Of a DNA stretch of 64,000 nt, positions 36,367 through 45,379 are shown piece by piece. The number at the start of each line of letters is the position of its first letter. Positions within the stretch are counted from its first letter, which is position 1. A model generated the notes under the pieces. That model saw only the letters and a list, made by a program, of their open reading frames with translations, was not told the origin of the DNA and searched no databases. Made by a program: the position numbers and the translations under genes. The stretch is taken from positions 1-64,000 of the forward strand of contig NZ_CP072793.1 of NCBI RefSeq assembly GCF_017901175.1, in the 5' to 3' direction. This stretch comes from Thiothrix unzii (lineage in GTDB: Bacteria > Pseudomonadota > Gammaproteobacteria > Thiotrichales > Thiotrichaceae).

Positions 36367-37395
36367 ATGCGTTATCGGAAAATGCCAGCTTTCGGGTTGG
36401 CATTTTGCATTCTAATCAGCCTGTTAACGGCGTGTGGCAAACCAGCGGGAATGCAGCTCGAAGGAATGCACGGCACTGCCGTTTGGCATGTCACCCTGAC
36501 GGATAATCCTGCGGGAGTCGATGCCGCCACCCTCACGGCAGGTATTACCCAAGCATTGAGCAAAACCACCCAACAAATCGCGGGTTGGGATAAGTCTTCA
36601 GAAATTTCCCAGTTCAACGCGCACCAAGGCACAGATTGGTTTGCAGTATCGCCGGACGTGGCACGCTTAAGTGAGTTGGCGTTGCGCTTAAGTGCGGAAA
36701 GTGCAGGTGTTTACGACATTACCATCCGCCCTTTGATTACCCTGTGGGGATTCGGTTCGGCGCAGGAAAGTGCGGATCATGTGCCCGCTGCGGAGGCTAT
36801 TGCAGCGGCGCGGGCGCGGGTGGGCTACCAAAAATTGCAGGTGCAACGTGAGCCGCCAGCCTTACGCAAAACCCAAGCGGATTTACACGTGGAACTGGCT
36901 TCGTTAGCGGATGGTTTTGCCACCGATAGCGTCGGGGAATACCTTGAATCATTGGGTGTGACGAATTACATGGTGGAAATTGCCGGGGAAATCCGTACCC
37001 GTGGCTCTAGTCCGCGCGGCGATGCTTGGCGTGTTGCCATTGAAAAGCCTTTGGATGACGGGCGGGCAGTGCAGCAGGGCATTCGTTTGCACAATGCAGG
37101 GCTGGCTACGTCGGGCGATTACCGCAACTTTTTTATGAAAGACGGTAAACGTTATTCACACACGCTTGATCCGGCGACGGGCTATCCGGTGACACATCGT
37201 TTAGCTTCGGTATCGGTGGTTGCGCAACAGGGGGCGGAGGCGGATGCTTACGCCACTTTGTTGATGGCGATGGGGGAAATCAAGGGTAAAGCCTTTGCGG
37301 ATCAGCACGGTTTAGCCGCTTATTTTGTGTGGCGTAGCGAAACGGGTTTTGCCGTCTATGCCACTCCCGCATTTACCCAGTTGCTGTTGGATTAA
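36367..37395 (+). CDS. apbE: FAD:protein FMN transferase ApbE
   Basis: ApbE attaches FMN covalently to threonine in targets such as NqrB/NqrC and RnfG, on the periplasmic side. The roughly 342-residue protein has a lipoprotein leader ending LLTAC and the ApbE domain with AGVYDITIRPLITLWGFG, ELASLADGFATDSV, YMVEIAGEIRTRG and SHTLDPATGYPV. Starts at GTG 36358, ATG 36367 and ATG 36382 are all possible; the middle one is used. It follows the dynamin-like gene by only 14 bases, which may be co-transcription without functional link. Its flavoprotein targets are not in the window. Confidence 0.93.
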   Translation: MRYRKMPAFGLAFCILISLLTACGKPAGMQLEGMHGTAVWHVTLTDNPAGVDAATLTAGITQALSKTTQQIAGWDKSSEISQFNAHQGTDWFAVSPDVARLSELALRLSAESAGVYDITIRPLITLWGFGSAQESADHVPAAEAIAAARARVGYQKLQVQREPPALRKTQADLHVELASLADGFATDSVGEYLESLGVTNYMVEIAGEIRTRGSSPRGDAWRVAIEKPLDDGRAVQQGIRLHNAGLATSGDYRNFFMKDGKRYSHTLDPATGYPVTHRLASVSVVAQQGAEADAYATLLMAMGEIKGKAFADQHGLAAYFVWRSETGFAVYATPAFTQLLLD

Positions 37396-37398
37396 CCC

Positions 37399-37941
37399 AT
37401 GTCACGGATTATTTTGTTTAACAAGCCGTATGACGTGTTGTGCCAGTTTACAGATGGTCAAGGCCGTCAAACCCTCGCGGATTTCGTCCCTGTTCCCGGT
37501 GTGTATGCCGCCGGACGTTTAGACCGTGACAGTGAAGGCTTATTGCTGTTAACCGATGACGGGCGTTTACAGCATAAAATTGCCGACCCTAAACACAAAA
37601 CCAGCAAGACCTATTGGGTGCAAGTGGAAGGCACGCCGAGCGACGCAGCGTTACAGCCGTTGCGTGATGGGGTAATGCTCAACGATGGCATGACGCGCCC
37701 TGCGACGGTGACGATTATTCCAGAACCACCGGGATTATGGGCGCGGCAACCACCGATTCGGGTGCGCAAAGCGATTCCTGATGCGTGGTTAGCGATTACC
37801 ATCAGCGAAGGGCGTAATCGTCAGGTGCGGCGTATGACAGCGGCGGTGGGGTTGCCGACGTTACGTTTAATTCGTTATCGCATTGGTTCTTGGACGCTTG
37901 ACGGTCTCGCCAGCGGTGAATGGTGTGATGCAGGTGTGTGA
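37399..37941 (+). CDS. rluE: 23S rRNA pseudouridine synthase RluE
   Basis: RluE makes pseudouridine 2457 in 23S rRNA. The 180-residue protein is a RsuA/RluE-family catalytic domain without an S4 domain. The catalytic Asp is in [16 protein letters not shown], and the family C-terminus [17 protein letters not shown] and [14 protein letters not shown] is present. It starts three bases after apbE. It is shorter than E. coli RluE (217), mostly at the termini. Confidence 0.93.
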   Translation: MSRIILFNKPYDVLCQFTDGQGRQTLADFVPVPGVYAAGRLDRDSEGLLLLTDDGRLQHKIADPKHKTSKTYWVQVEGTPSDAALQPLRDGVMLNDGMTRPATVTIIPEPPGLWARQPPIRVRKAIPDAWLAITISEGRNRQVRRMTAAVGLPTLRLIRYRIGSWTLDGLASGEWCDAGV

Positions 37942-38016
37942 TATAACACATTGATTGAATCTACTCTTTTTAAGATACTGGGACGTAGTTTTAGTGTCTT
38001 TTTTCAGGAGAATAGA

Positions 38017-38550
38017 ATGAAACCTTTATTGCGTGCAGCCTTGTTAGGCGTATTGATTTCTGTAACGACAGCTTGCCAAGCAGAAAGTGAAACAGCTAAA
38101 AAACCTGCGGAAGCTCCTCAAGTGCAAGCAGCAGCGGTAACCGTGGCTAAAGCAGCGGATGCGGTTAAAGCAGAAAATCCGTTTGTGCGTGCAGTTCCAC
38201 CGGGTCAACCGAATAGCGCGGCGTTCATGGTGTTGAGCAACGGCAGTGCTGTCGCACACCAAGTGGTATCTGCTACCAGTCCGGTGGCTAACACGGTGGA
38301 ATTACACACTCACACCAATAACAATGGCGTAATGGAAATGCGCCAGATCCCGCAAATTGATGTGCCAGCCAACGGTAAAGCGGAACTCGCGCCCGGTGGT
38401 TTACACATTATGCTGATTGAGTTGCGTCAGGAACTCAAAGCTGGTGAATCCGTAGCGGTAACACTCACCTTTGAAGATGGCAGCACGACTGTCGTTGATG
38501 CCCCTATCAAGGAAGTCACCCCACCGATGGGCGGGATGAAACATCACTGA
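38017..38550 (+). CDS. periplasmic copper chaperone PCu(A)C family lipoprotein
   Basis: PCu(A)C proteins deliver Cu(I) to the CuA or CuB centres of cytochrome c oxidase. The 177-residue protein has a lipoprotein leader ending VTTAC (Cys20) and the copper motif of His and Met residues (VELHTHTNNNGVMEMRQ ... GGLHIMLIEL), and it ends in MGGMKHH, further possible copper ligands. The ATG at 38017 has AGGAG about seven bases before it. A Sco protein, its usual partner, is encoded about 9 kb away at 47395-47991. Confidence 0.9.
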   Translation: MKPLLRAALLGVLISVTTACQAESETAKKPAEAPQVQAAAVTVAKAADAVKAENPFVRAVPPGQPNSAAFMVLSNGSAVAHQVVSATSPVANTVELHTHTNNNGVMEMRQIPQIDVPANGKAELAPGGLHIMLIELRQELKAGESVAVTLTFEDGSTTVVDAPIKEVTPPMGGMKHH

Positions 38551-38579
38551 TCGCTAACTGCGCTCCAAGTTGCCCCGTG

Positions 38580-39188
38580 CTAGGAATAGACGGGGCGGCA
38601 CGCACCCTGTACACGTCCAAAACCCACTAAGCGTTGTTTCCAATAGCCTTGCAGCTTGCTGGTGGTAATGCTTTTCCCAGTGCGCGGCGCGTGGATGAAT
38701 TTATTGTCACCCAAGTAAATGCCGACATGACTGACGCGCTTGCCGCGTGTTCTGAAAAATACCAAATCACCTTTGCGAGCTTCCTGTTGATTCACTTTCT
38801 CCGCTGCTTGGTATTGAGCCGCTGCCGTGCGTGGCAGATTAACCCCTGCGCCTTGCTTGAAAGAATATTGGGTGAGGCCGCTGCAATCAAAACCCGTGGT
38901 TGGGCTGCTTCCGCCCCAACAATACATTTTGCCTTGCTGTTTGCGGGCGCACCAAGTGACTTTTTCCAAGGTGCTGGCAGCGGGAGCTTTGCGGGCTTTA
39001 GCCAACTGCACGGTGTGCGGTTTGGTTTTTTGGTGGGCTTGAACGACACGGTTTTTCGCAGGTTCGGTGGCTTGTTGTGCCGGACTCACGGCACTTAAGC
39101 TGCGGGGATTGGTACTACACCCCGCCAATACCAGCATTGCCGAGCCGAGCAGGGAATATTTTAGGTGCGAGAAATGACAGTTCCACAT
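38580..39188 (-). CDS. NlpC/P60 (C40) peptidoglycan hydrolase, lipoprotein
   Basis: This cell-wall endopeptidase of the NlpC/P60 family has 202 residues. It has a lipoprotein leader with VLAGC (Cys24), a basic linker, and the catalytic domain with Cys102 (GFDCSGL), His154 (RVSHVGIYL) and His166 (FIHAP). It resembles E. coli MepS and NlpC. An unusual extra Cys pair (WCARKQQGKMYCWGG, 80 and 90) precedes the catalytic Cys. It converges on the copper chaperone gene. Confidence 0.92.
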   Translation of the reverse strand: MWNCHFSHLKYSLLGSAMLVLAGCSTNPRSLSAVSPAQQATEPAKNRVVQAHQKTKPHTVQLAKARKAPAASTLEKVTWCARKQQGKMYCWGGSSPTTGFDCSGLTQYSFKQGAGVNLPRTAAAQYQAAEKVNQQEARKGDLVFFRTRGKRVSHVGIYLGDNKFIHAPRTGKSITTSKLQGYWKQRLVGFGRVQGACRPVYS

Positions 39189-39319
39189 GTTTCATACCTC
39201 CTGATGAAACCCTCTGAGTACCCAGTTTGCCCGACCGACAAACGGGGAGGTCATTCATTTCCGATATGAGGTATAAAACAGTGGCTATGCTGTTGAGCGG
39301 TGGAAGTTGCTGTTAACCG

Positions 39320-40267
39320 TTATGCAAGCAACTGTTTTTTCAGCCGATAATTGAGCGCGTCACGGCTAATGCCCAGCAGTTTAGCGGCATGGGTTTTATT
39401 GTTTTGGGTGCGCTCTAACGCTTGATTGAGTAAATCGCGCTCAAGCTCATCCAGATTAACCCCATGCATCGGCAAACTGAAAGATGTGCTGTGTGCTGGT
39501 TCACCCGGATTGCGTAATTCGTGCGGCAGGTTCGTTACCCCGATTTCACGACCAGCGAGCAAAATGCTACAACGTTCGCACAGATTGCGTAACTCGCGCA
39601 CATTGCCTGTCCATGTATGGCGTAACAATTGCTGGCGTGCAGGTTTATCGAAACTGGCGCGTGGTAATTGGTGTTGTGACGCAAATTGCTGGAGGAAATG
39701 GTTGAGCAGCAACTCAATGTCTTCTTTGCGTTCGCGCAGTGCTGGTAATTCCACCGGAATAATGTTCAAACGGAAAAACAAATCGCGGCGGAATTCACCA
39801 CGTTCTGCCAGTGTGAATAAATCCCGGTGAGTGGCGGCAAATACCCGCACATTGAGGCGTTTCGCCTGTGCGTCACCCAGCGGTAAGATTTCGCCCGACT
39901 CTAAAAAGCGTAGTAATTTCGCTTGCAGATTTAACGGCAATTCACCGATTTCATCCAGAAATAAGGTTCCGCCATCCGCTGCGGTTAATAGCCCCGCGTG
40001 GTTATTATCAGCCCCGGTGAACGCGCCTTTGCGGTGTCCGAATAGCAGGGATTCCGCCAGTGTTTCCGGCAATGCTGCGCAATTGACCGCAATAAACGGC
40101 TGCTGGTGGCGCGGGCTGGCAGCGTGCATGGCGTGCGCCACCAATTCTTTACCCGTGCCGGATTCGCCTGTGATTAACACGCTGGCATCGGTTTGAGCAA
40201 TCAAGTGTGCGGAACGCAATACGGCTTCCAAGACTGGTGAACGGGTCAGGATGTCATCAAAACGCAT
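39320..40267 (-). CDS. sigma-54-dependent transcriptional activator, PspF-like
   Basis: This AAA+ activator opens sigma-54 promoters. The 315-residue protein starts directly with the AAA+ domain. It has Walker A GESGTGKE (34-41), the sigma-54 contact loop GAFTGA (81-86), Walker B GTLFLDEIGE and an arginine finger region (FRRDLFFRLN), and ends with a Fis-type helix-turn-helix (NKTHAAKLLGISRDALNYRLKKQ). There is no N-terminal sensor or receiver domain, as in PspF, so it should be controlled by a partner protein. No psp genes are nearby. The start is chosen inside a longer frame because MRFDDILTRSPVL is the usual domain start. It is divergent from the ROK kinase. Confidence 0.9.
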   Translation of the reverse strand: MRFDDILTRSPVLEAVLRSAHLIAQTDASVLITGESGTGKELVAHAMHAASPRHQQPFIAVNCAALPETLAESLLFGHRKGAFTGADNNHAGLLTAADGGTLFLDEIGELPLNLQAKLLRFLESGEILPLGDAQAKRLNVRVFAATHRDLFTLAERGEFRRDLFFRLNIIPVELPALRERKEDIELLLNHFLQQFASQHQLPRASFDKPARQQLLRHTWTGNVRELRNLCERCSILLAGREIGVTNLPHELRNPGEPAHSTSFSLPMHGVNLDELERDLLNQALERTQNNKTHAAKLLGISRDALNYRLKKQLLA

Positions 40268-40399
40268 AAACACGCCTATTCCTATCAAAAAGCGGGGTAA
40301 AACGGTTTGCAATTTAGCATTATTGCTTGCGAAAGGTCATGACTTATTGCAAGTTTTTGGCAGTTTCCCGATTCATCAGCGTCATTAAGGAGTCAGCGC

Positions 40400-41317
40400 G
40401 TGCATATTGGAATTGATCTTGGTGGTACGAAAATCGAAGTGTTATTGCTGGACGCGCACGGCACTGAGCAGTTCCGCCAGCGTTTACCCACCCCGCAAGG
40501 GCAGTACGCAGCGACATTACACACCATTAAAACGCTAGTGGATGCGGCGGAACGTGTCGCTGGTGGGCAATGCAGCGTGGGTGTCGGAATGCCGGGGGCG
40601 ATTTCCCCCGCAACCGGTTTAATGAAAAATGCGAACTCGGTGGTGTTGAATGGCAAGCCGTTGCACACCGATTTGAGCCATCTGTTACAACGCGCTATCC
40701 GTATGGAAAATGATGCGAATTGTTTTGCGTTATCAGAGGCTACCGACGGCGCGGCAGCCGGTGCGTCGGTGGTATTCGGGGTCATTATTGGCACAGGTAC
40801 AGGTGCGGGGATTGTGGTAAACGGGCAGGTGTTAGGTGGCGCAAACGCTATCGGCGGCGAATGGGGGCACAACCCCTTGCCTTGGCCTGAAATGCACGAA
40901 TTGCCCGGTGCGGCGTGTTATTGCGGCAAACACGGCTGTATTGAAACTTGGCTTTCCGGCACGGGTTTCGCCGCGCATTACCGCTTATTACACGGGGAAA
41001 GCGTAACTGCGGCGACGCTGGTGGAACGCGCTGCACACGGCGATGAGCGTGCCGAAACCGCGTTGCAGGCTTACGAGGAGCGCATGGCAAAAAGCCTTGC
41101 TCATGTTATCAATATCCTTGATCCCAATGTGATTGTGCTGGGCGGCGGGATGTCAAACATTGCCCGTTTGTACCAAAATGTGCCCGCGCGTTGGGGGAAA
41201 TACGTGTTCTCTGATTACGTAACGACCCGTTTATTGCCTCCTCGCTACGGCGACTCCAGCGGGGTACGTGGTGCGGCTTGGTTAGGTGCTAACCACCCCG
41301 GTAAAAACGGTTGTTGA
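40400..41317 (+). CDS. ROK family sugar kinase (fructokinase/Mak-like)
   Basis: This sugar kinase of 305 residues has the phosphate loop DLGGTK (6-11), the ROK zinc site in the segment between GEWGHNPL and CIETWLSG (CYCGKHGC), and GTGTGAGIVVNG. It is closest in build to E. coli Mak (manno/fructokinase) and NagK; the substrate cannot be fixed from sequence. The start is a GTG with AAGGAG seven bases before it. Its 3' end overlaps the convergent DUF4388-like gene by 29 bases. Confidence 0.88.
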   Translation: MHIGIDLGGTKIEVLLLDAHGTEQFRQRLPTPQGQYAATLHTIKTLVDAAERVAGGQCSVGVGMPGAISPATGLMKNANSVVLNGKPLHTDLSHLLQRAIRMENDANCFALSEATDGAAAGASVVFGVIIGTGTGAGIVVNGQVLGGANAIGGEWGHNPLPWPEMHELPGAACYCGKHGCIETWLSGTGFAAHYRLLHGESVTAATLVERAAHGDERAETALQAYEERMAKSLAHVINILDPNVIVLGGGMSNIARLYQNVPARWGKYVFSDYVTTRLLPPRYGDSSGVRGAAWLGANHPGKNGC

Positions 41318-41762
41318 CCTTTGCGGCTTGGCTGGTGGTTTCAACGTTGCTGCTTTCGGCGGCAGCGTAACCCCCGCGATAAAACCGATTATTGGCTTCC
41401 ACAGCGCGTGTTGGTGCGGGATTACTGGCTAATAACGGTGGTTTTTCAATGCGTAAGCTGGGGCGAATTCCCAATACATCTATACACATTTGATGAATAA
41501 CCGCTGCATCTGCCCGAAACGGCACAAATTGATTTTCGGAAAACGAGCAGGAGCCGCCTTGTGTACCTAGAAAACTGCGCACGGCGGTCATGCCCTGATC
41601 GCGTTTGTGGGTGCAGTGGGTGATTTTTCCTTCTTCTATGGCGAAACGGCAAGAGGTGTTTATATCCGTCGCTACGAAAAACGTACCGGATTGTTTTTGC
41701 CCTAAAATTTGGGACAAGCGCGTCAAAATTTGCGCCAGTGTCAGTTGTGAATTCCTTTCCAT
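41289..41762 (-). CDS. DUF4388-like protein with two C-terminal NNRFYRGG motifs
   Basis: The 157-residue protein has an N-terminal domain (about 5-100) that looks like the DUF4388/PATAN type: LTLAQILTRLSQILGQKQSG, then a strand with FAIEEGKITHC. That reading is by eye and moderate in confidence. After a linker (about 105-122) the motif NNRFYRGG occurs at 124-131 and again at the extreme C-terminus, 150-157, with 18 residues between copies. The repeated motif suggests a binding or sorting tag; its meaning is unknown. The gene overlaps the convergent ROK kinase gene by 29 bases. Confidence 0.7.
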   Translation of the reverse strand: MERNSQLTLAQILTRLSQILGQKQSGTFFVATDINTSCRFAIEEGKITHCTHKRDQGMTAVRSFLGTQGGSCSFSENQFVPFRADAAVIHQMCIDVLGIRPSLRIEKPPLLASNPAPTRAVEANNRFYRGGYAAAESSNVETTSQAAKVNNRFYRGG

Positions 41763-41798
41763 AAAGAACCTCGTCGGGTAGTCGACTGTGTTTATTGA

Positions 41799-42518
41799 TT
41801 ACTGTTGGAAAGGAAGCAATAACCGTACCACCTCATCAAAGTCTGCGGGAAACTTCGCTTGAATCAGTAAGTTTTCATGATTGTGCGGGTGTTTTAAGCA
41901 AAGCTGGGTGGCGTGCAGCAACAAACGTGAGCTGCCAAACTGTTCACGGAAAAAACGGTTGTGTTTACCGTTGCCGTGGGTGGTGTCACCGATCAAATGG
42001 TGGGAAATGTGCTTCATGTGGCGGCGCAATTGGTGCTTGCGCCCTGTTTTGGGGCATAGCTCCACCAAGGAGTAACGGCTGGTCGGGTGGCGGTCAACTG
42101 CGAACGGCACTTCAAACGCCTGTAATCGCCGGTAATGGGTCAACGCGGTTTGTGCGTCTTTATCAGTGTCTGCGTCGGCATCCGCCAGTGCGTCCAACTG
42201 TTCACGCAACGGGTGATCAATCACGCCATTGTCGGGAACAAACCCACGCGCAATGGCTTGGTAGGTTTTCTGCACTTGCCCAGCGGTAAATTGCGCATTG
42301 ATCAGCCGTGCGGTGTCGCTATCAAGCGCGAACAGCAATACCCCCGACGTGGGTTTATCCAGCCGATGCACCGGGTAAACTTTCTGCCCAATCTGGTCGC
42401 GGGTAAGCTGAATCGCAAAGCGCGTTTCGTGGCGGTCAATCAGGCTGCGATGCACCAACAGACCCGAAGGTTTGTTGATGGCAACAAGGTGAGCATCTTG
42501 GTAGAGGATTTCTAGCAT
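41799..42518 (-). CDS. truC: tRNA pseudouridine synthase TruC
   Basis: TruC makes pseudouridine 65 in tRNA. The 239-residue RluA-family protein has catalytic Asp54 in HRLDKPTSGVLLF and the family blocks INKPSGLLVHRS, PKTGRKHQLRRHMKHISHHLIGDTTHG and LLHATQL. The compact length without an S4 domain and the RRHMKHI segment fit TruC rather than RluC/D. It overlaps the GST gene upstream by one base. Confidence 0.9.
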   Translation of the reverse strand: MLEILYQDAHLVAINKPSGLLVHRSLIDRHETRFAIQLTRDQIGQKVYPVHRLDKPTSGVLLFALDSDTARLINAQFTAGQVQKTYQAIARGFVPDNGVIDHPLREQLDALADADADTDKDAQTALTHYRRLQAFEVPFAVDRHPTSRYSLVELCPKTGRKHQLRRHMKHISHHLIGDTTHGNGKHNRFFREQFGSSRLLLHATQLCLKHPHNHENLLIQAKFPADFDEVVRLLLPFQQ

Positions 42519-43198
42519 TAAGGTGTTGCGGCTTGATGGCGAGCGAGTAACCAGCTTTCCTGCATTTTCAGGAAGTTCAGGAACACGGCGTTAAAATCTT
42601 CCACTACAGAGGTTTTGACCGCTTCCAAACCCAGCAAAGTATCGCTCCAAGTTTGCAGGCGAGTACCCAATTCCAGTTCCAGCCCCACCAATTGACGTGC
42701 CAGTGACAAACGCATGAACAGCGGTGCGTAAACCGTGTCCACCAGTTTCAATTCGCTACCGGAAAAGAATGGGCCAGTAGCATCGACTACCGTTGCCAGC
42801 CGTTGCAAACCTTGTTGCAGGGATTCGCGGGCTTCGTTAAACGCGGTTTCATCCTTTGCCGTCACCATGCGGAACTGCCGCCCGATCAGCTCGGAACAAA
42901 ACTCGATCCAAGCGCGATGTTGGGCTTTTTCCAGCGGGTCAGCGGGGTGCAGGCTGGGCGGGTAGACTTCATCCAAATATTCCAGAATCACCGCAGACTC
43001 GAACAATGGCGTACCATCGACCAGCAACACCGGCACTTTACCCAGTGGGGAAATGGCCTTGAACCAGTCAGGTGCGTCGTGCGGGTTAATGTGGGTGAGG
43101 CTGTATTCGATGCCTTTCATATTGAGGGCAATCACAGAACGCTGTACGAACGGGCAAACTTTGAAACTGACTAGTTCCAGCTTGTGCGGGGTGTGCAT
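42518..43198 (-). CDS. glutathione S-transferase family protein
   Basis: The 226-residue protein has the N-terminal thioredoxin-like domain with SFKVCPFVQRS (Cys15), the glutathione-binding GKVPVLLVDGTPLFESAVILEYLDE, and an all-helical C-terminal domain. The catalytic-site cysteine instead of Ser or Tyr is typical of omega/beta-like GSTs with thiol transferase or dehalogenase-like chemistry. The substrate is unknown. It is co-transcribed with truC. Confidence 0.9.
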   Translation of the reverse strand: MHTPHKLELVSFKVCPFVQRSVIALNMKGIEYSLTHINPHDAPDWFKAISPLGKVPVLLVDGTPLFESAVILEYLDEVYPPSLHPADPLEKAQHRAWIEFCSELIGRQFRMVTAKDETAFNEARESLQQGLQRLATVVDATGPFFSGSELKLVDTVYAPLFMRLSLARQLVGLELELGTRLQTWSDTLLGLEAVKTSVVEDFNAVFLNFLKMQESWLLARHQAATP

Positions 43199-43338
43199 GG
43201 GGTAACTCCTGTTTGTTGTGGATACGTCGTCGCTAAGTTTACATGAAGTTGCACGGCATCACTTGAACTGCCATATAAAAACCACGAAGATGGAATCGTG
43301 CAGTTGAGCTTTAAGTCCCTTGTGCAGGAGTCAGTGCG

Positions 43339-43899
43339 ATGGGTGCGTTACCGAAGTCACCTTATGTGTCCCCAGAAGAATATTTATTAGGGGAAAACGA
43401 CCGCCCGGATGGGCAGAAATACGAGTATGTGAATGGGCAGATTTACGCGATGGCGGGGGCGAGTCGCGGGCATAATTTACTGGCAGGAAATTTTTTCCTC
43501 GCATTGGCTCTGCACCTGCGCGGCAGTCGTTGCCAAGTATTTCAGTCGGATATGAGGGTTGAAATTCAAATATTCAACGATACCCGTTATTACTACCCTG
43601 ATGTGCAGGTGACGTGTGAGGATGAAACCGCATCGCATTTTAATCAATCGCCGTGTCTGGTGATTGAAGTATTATCCGGCAGCACGGCACGTAAAGATCG
43701 CACGGAAAAACTGGTAGGTTATCGGATGATTCCAACTTTACAGGAATACGTGCTGTGTTCGCAGGACACGCCTTACGTGGAAATTTACCGCCGCAGCAAC
43801 GAGTGGCTCAAGGAAAGTTACACCGAGGGCAAAACTTTCACACTCGTTTCTGTTGGGTTGGAAATGGCGGTGGATGATCTTTACACGTTCTTACGTTGA
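43339..43899 (+). CDS. Uma2 family (DUF820) predicted endonuclease
   Basis: The 186-residue protein of the Uma2/DUF820 family has a PD-(D/E)XK nuclease-like fold. The family core is seen in KYEYVNGQIYAMAGAS, YYYPDVQVTC and CLVIEVLSGSTARKDRTEKL, which supply the acidic and lysine residues. These genes are abundant in cyanobacteria and filamentous sulfur bacteria and are often mobile; the role is unknown. It stands alone, convergent with the HNH nuclease gene. Confidence 0.88.
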   Translation: MGALPKSPYVSPEEYLLGENDRPDGQKYEYVNGQIYAMAGASRGHNLLAGNFFLALALHLRGSRCQVFQSDMRVEIQIFNDTRYYYPDVQVTCEDETASHFNQSPCLVIEVLSGSTARKDRTEKLVGYRMIPTLQEYVLCSQDTPYVEIYRRSNEWLKESYTEGKTFTLVSVGLEMAVDDLYTFLR

Positions 43900-43938
43900 T
43901 CACAGAATCTTTTCGCCGTCACCATTGAGCAGATTGAC

Positions 43939-44979
43939 TCAGAAAACAGCAATGCCGCTAGGTTTTGGCGACCAGCGCGTGATCAAATGTGCTGACGCGC
44001 AGTTATAAGCATTTTGTAGGAAATCAATACGTTCATCTTCGCGCATCCCTGTTTGCAGCAAGAGTGTTTCTCTCAAGGGATGATGGCTTTTAATCAAATA
44101 CTCATTACGCTGATGCAAGCGATCCAGCAGATCAAGTTTCGGCAAACGGTCAAACTTCCCCTCACTACCTCGATTGCATTCCTTGCACGCCAGCACAAGA
44201 TTCGCCACACCATTGATCGGTTTATCGGTGGCACAAAAGGTCAACTTGTGCGGAAAGAAATGATCAACATCAGCCAAATTATCGGAGGTGGGGTCAATAG
44301 AAATATCGCGGTAACAGTAAAAACAACGACCTTTTTGGTAGCCATTCAGCGCATCCCGCGAGGAGGTGATATTTACCCGTCGATGTTGTGTGGTGAGGGT
44401 GTGTAAAAACTGACTGGTTTCATCATACGAAACTTGCACCACCTGCTTAGGCAAATTCAATTCCCATGCGGTTTCTACCAGTCGCCAACGCGCTTCGGTT
44501 TCCTGATTCAAATCAGCAAAATCACCCAAACTAGCCAAATGATAAAATTGCTCGGTTAACCGAATGCCTCCGGCTGTTTTACGTTCATCGAGAAAAAATC
44601 GACTATCCAGCTCTTTGCCATGCACGTTATGGAAGGCATCCAACACATTGTTAAAACCCAGCTTTACGGTTTCAGTAATGAGTTCATCCCGTGAAGTATT
44701 CGCGTCTCCATCACGAAATTTTCGACAAACCTCCAGAAAGCGGCTTTGGCTGGAAGTGCCTTGCTTATCACATTGTTGGAGGTGCTGGATAACATGATCA
44801 GCAAAGTGAGGGGCTAAGTCTTCAAGACGAATTAGCTCTTGTTGATTGGTTCGTAAATCATACAGTGCTTTCGCCAAGGCAAATTTGTATGACGCGACAT
44901 TTCTGCCAAACAAAATAATGGCTCGCCAGTGATTTTCTAAAGTTGGTTCGATTTCATAAAAACGGGAGTCATTCGCCAT
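43939..44979 (-). CDS. HNH endonuclease domain protein
   Basis: The 346-residue protein has an N-terminal helical region of unknown function (about 1-215) and a C-terminal HNH nuclease domain with two CxxC zinc pairs: CFYC in GRCFYCYRDI, then DVDHFFPHK (the first His), then GVANLVLACKECNRG with the Asn and second CxxC. The build resembles HNH proteins of restriction or defence loci. The ATG at 44979 is used, since the frame upstream overlaps the HIT gene. It starts seven bases after the HIT stop codon, the last gene of helicase-HIT-HNH. Confidence 0.85.
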   Translation of the reverse strand: MANDSRFYEIEPTLENHWRAIILFGRNVASYKFALAKALYDLRTNQQELIRLEDLAPHFADHVIQHLQQCDKQGTSSQSRFLEVCRKFRDGDANTSRDELITETVKLGFNNVLDAFHNVHGKELDSRFFLDERKTAGGIRLTEQFYHLASLGDFADLNQETEARWRLVETAWELNLPKQVVQVSYDETSQFLHTLTTQHRRVNITSSRDALNGYQKGRCFYCYRDISIDPTSDNLADVDHFFPHKLTFCATDKPINGVANLVLACKECNRGSEGKFDRLPKLDLLDRLHQRNEYLIKSHHPLRETLLLQTGMREDERIDFLQNAYNCASAHLITRWSPKPSGIAVF

Positions 44980-44986
44980 GCCTAGT

Positions 44987-45379
44987 TTACCTTGCTGACC
45001 AATAATCGGCTTTTTCAGGAAAAATCCACCGCACGCCACCACGCGGATCAGCCTGATCGCCCGTATAACGCGGTATCACATGCACATGCAGGTGAAACAC
45101 CGTTTGCCCAGCGGCTTCGCCGACATTCACGCCGACGTTATAGCCTGCGGGCTGATATTGCGTGTCGAGTTGCTGCTTAGTGATATGCAACAATTCATGC
45201 AAAGCGTTGAATTCTTCCGGCGTAAGTTCAAACAGTGAAGCCACATGGCGTTTCGGAATAATCAGCGAATGCCCCAACGACACCGGAAAACGGTCACGGA
45301 TGACCACATGAAATGCATTTTCCGCCACAATATCCGCCGCTGCGAGTTGGCAGAATGGGCAAGATTGTTCGGTTGTCAT
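44987..45379 (-). CDS. HIT family nucleotide hydrolase/transferase
   Basis: The 130-residue histidine-triad protein has HLHVHVIPR (His96, 98 and 100) and an N-terminal SCPFC zinc-type pair. Such enzymes cleave dinucleoside polyphosphates or nucleoside phosphoramidates. It overlaps the helicase stop by four bases (ATGA), so it is translationally coupled to it. A 42-base decayed copy of part of this gene lies upstream of the helicase at 47323-47364. Confidence 0.92.
   Translation of the reverse strand: MTTEQSCPFCQLAAADIVAENAFHVVIRDRFPVSLGHSLIIPKRHVASLFELTPEEFNALHELLHITKQQLDTQYQPAGYNVGVNVGEAAGQTVFHLHVHVIPRYTGDQADPRGGVRWIFPEKADYWSAR

Noticed and set aside
40268-40399. Sigma-54 promoter between the PspF-like activator and the ROK kinase
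   Set aside because: A TGGCAG hexamer is present, but the GC element at the right distance is missing, so the -24/-12 pattern is not met.
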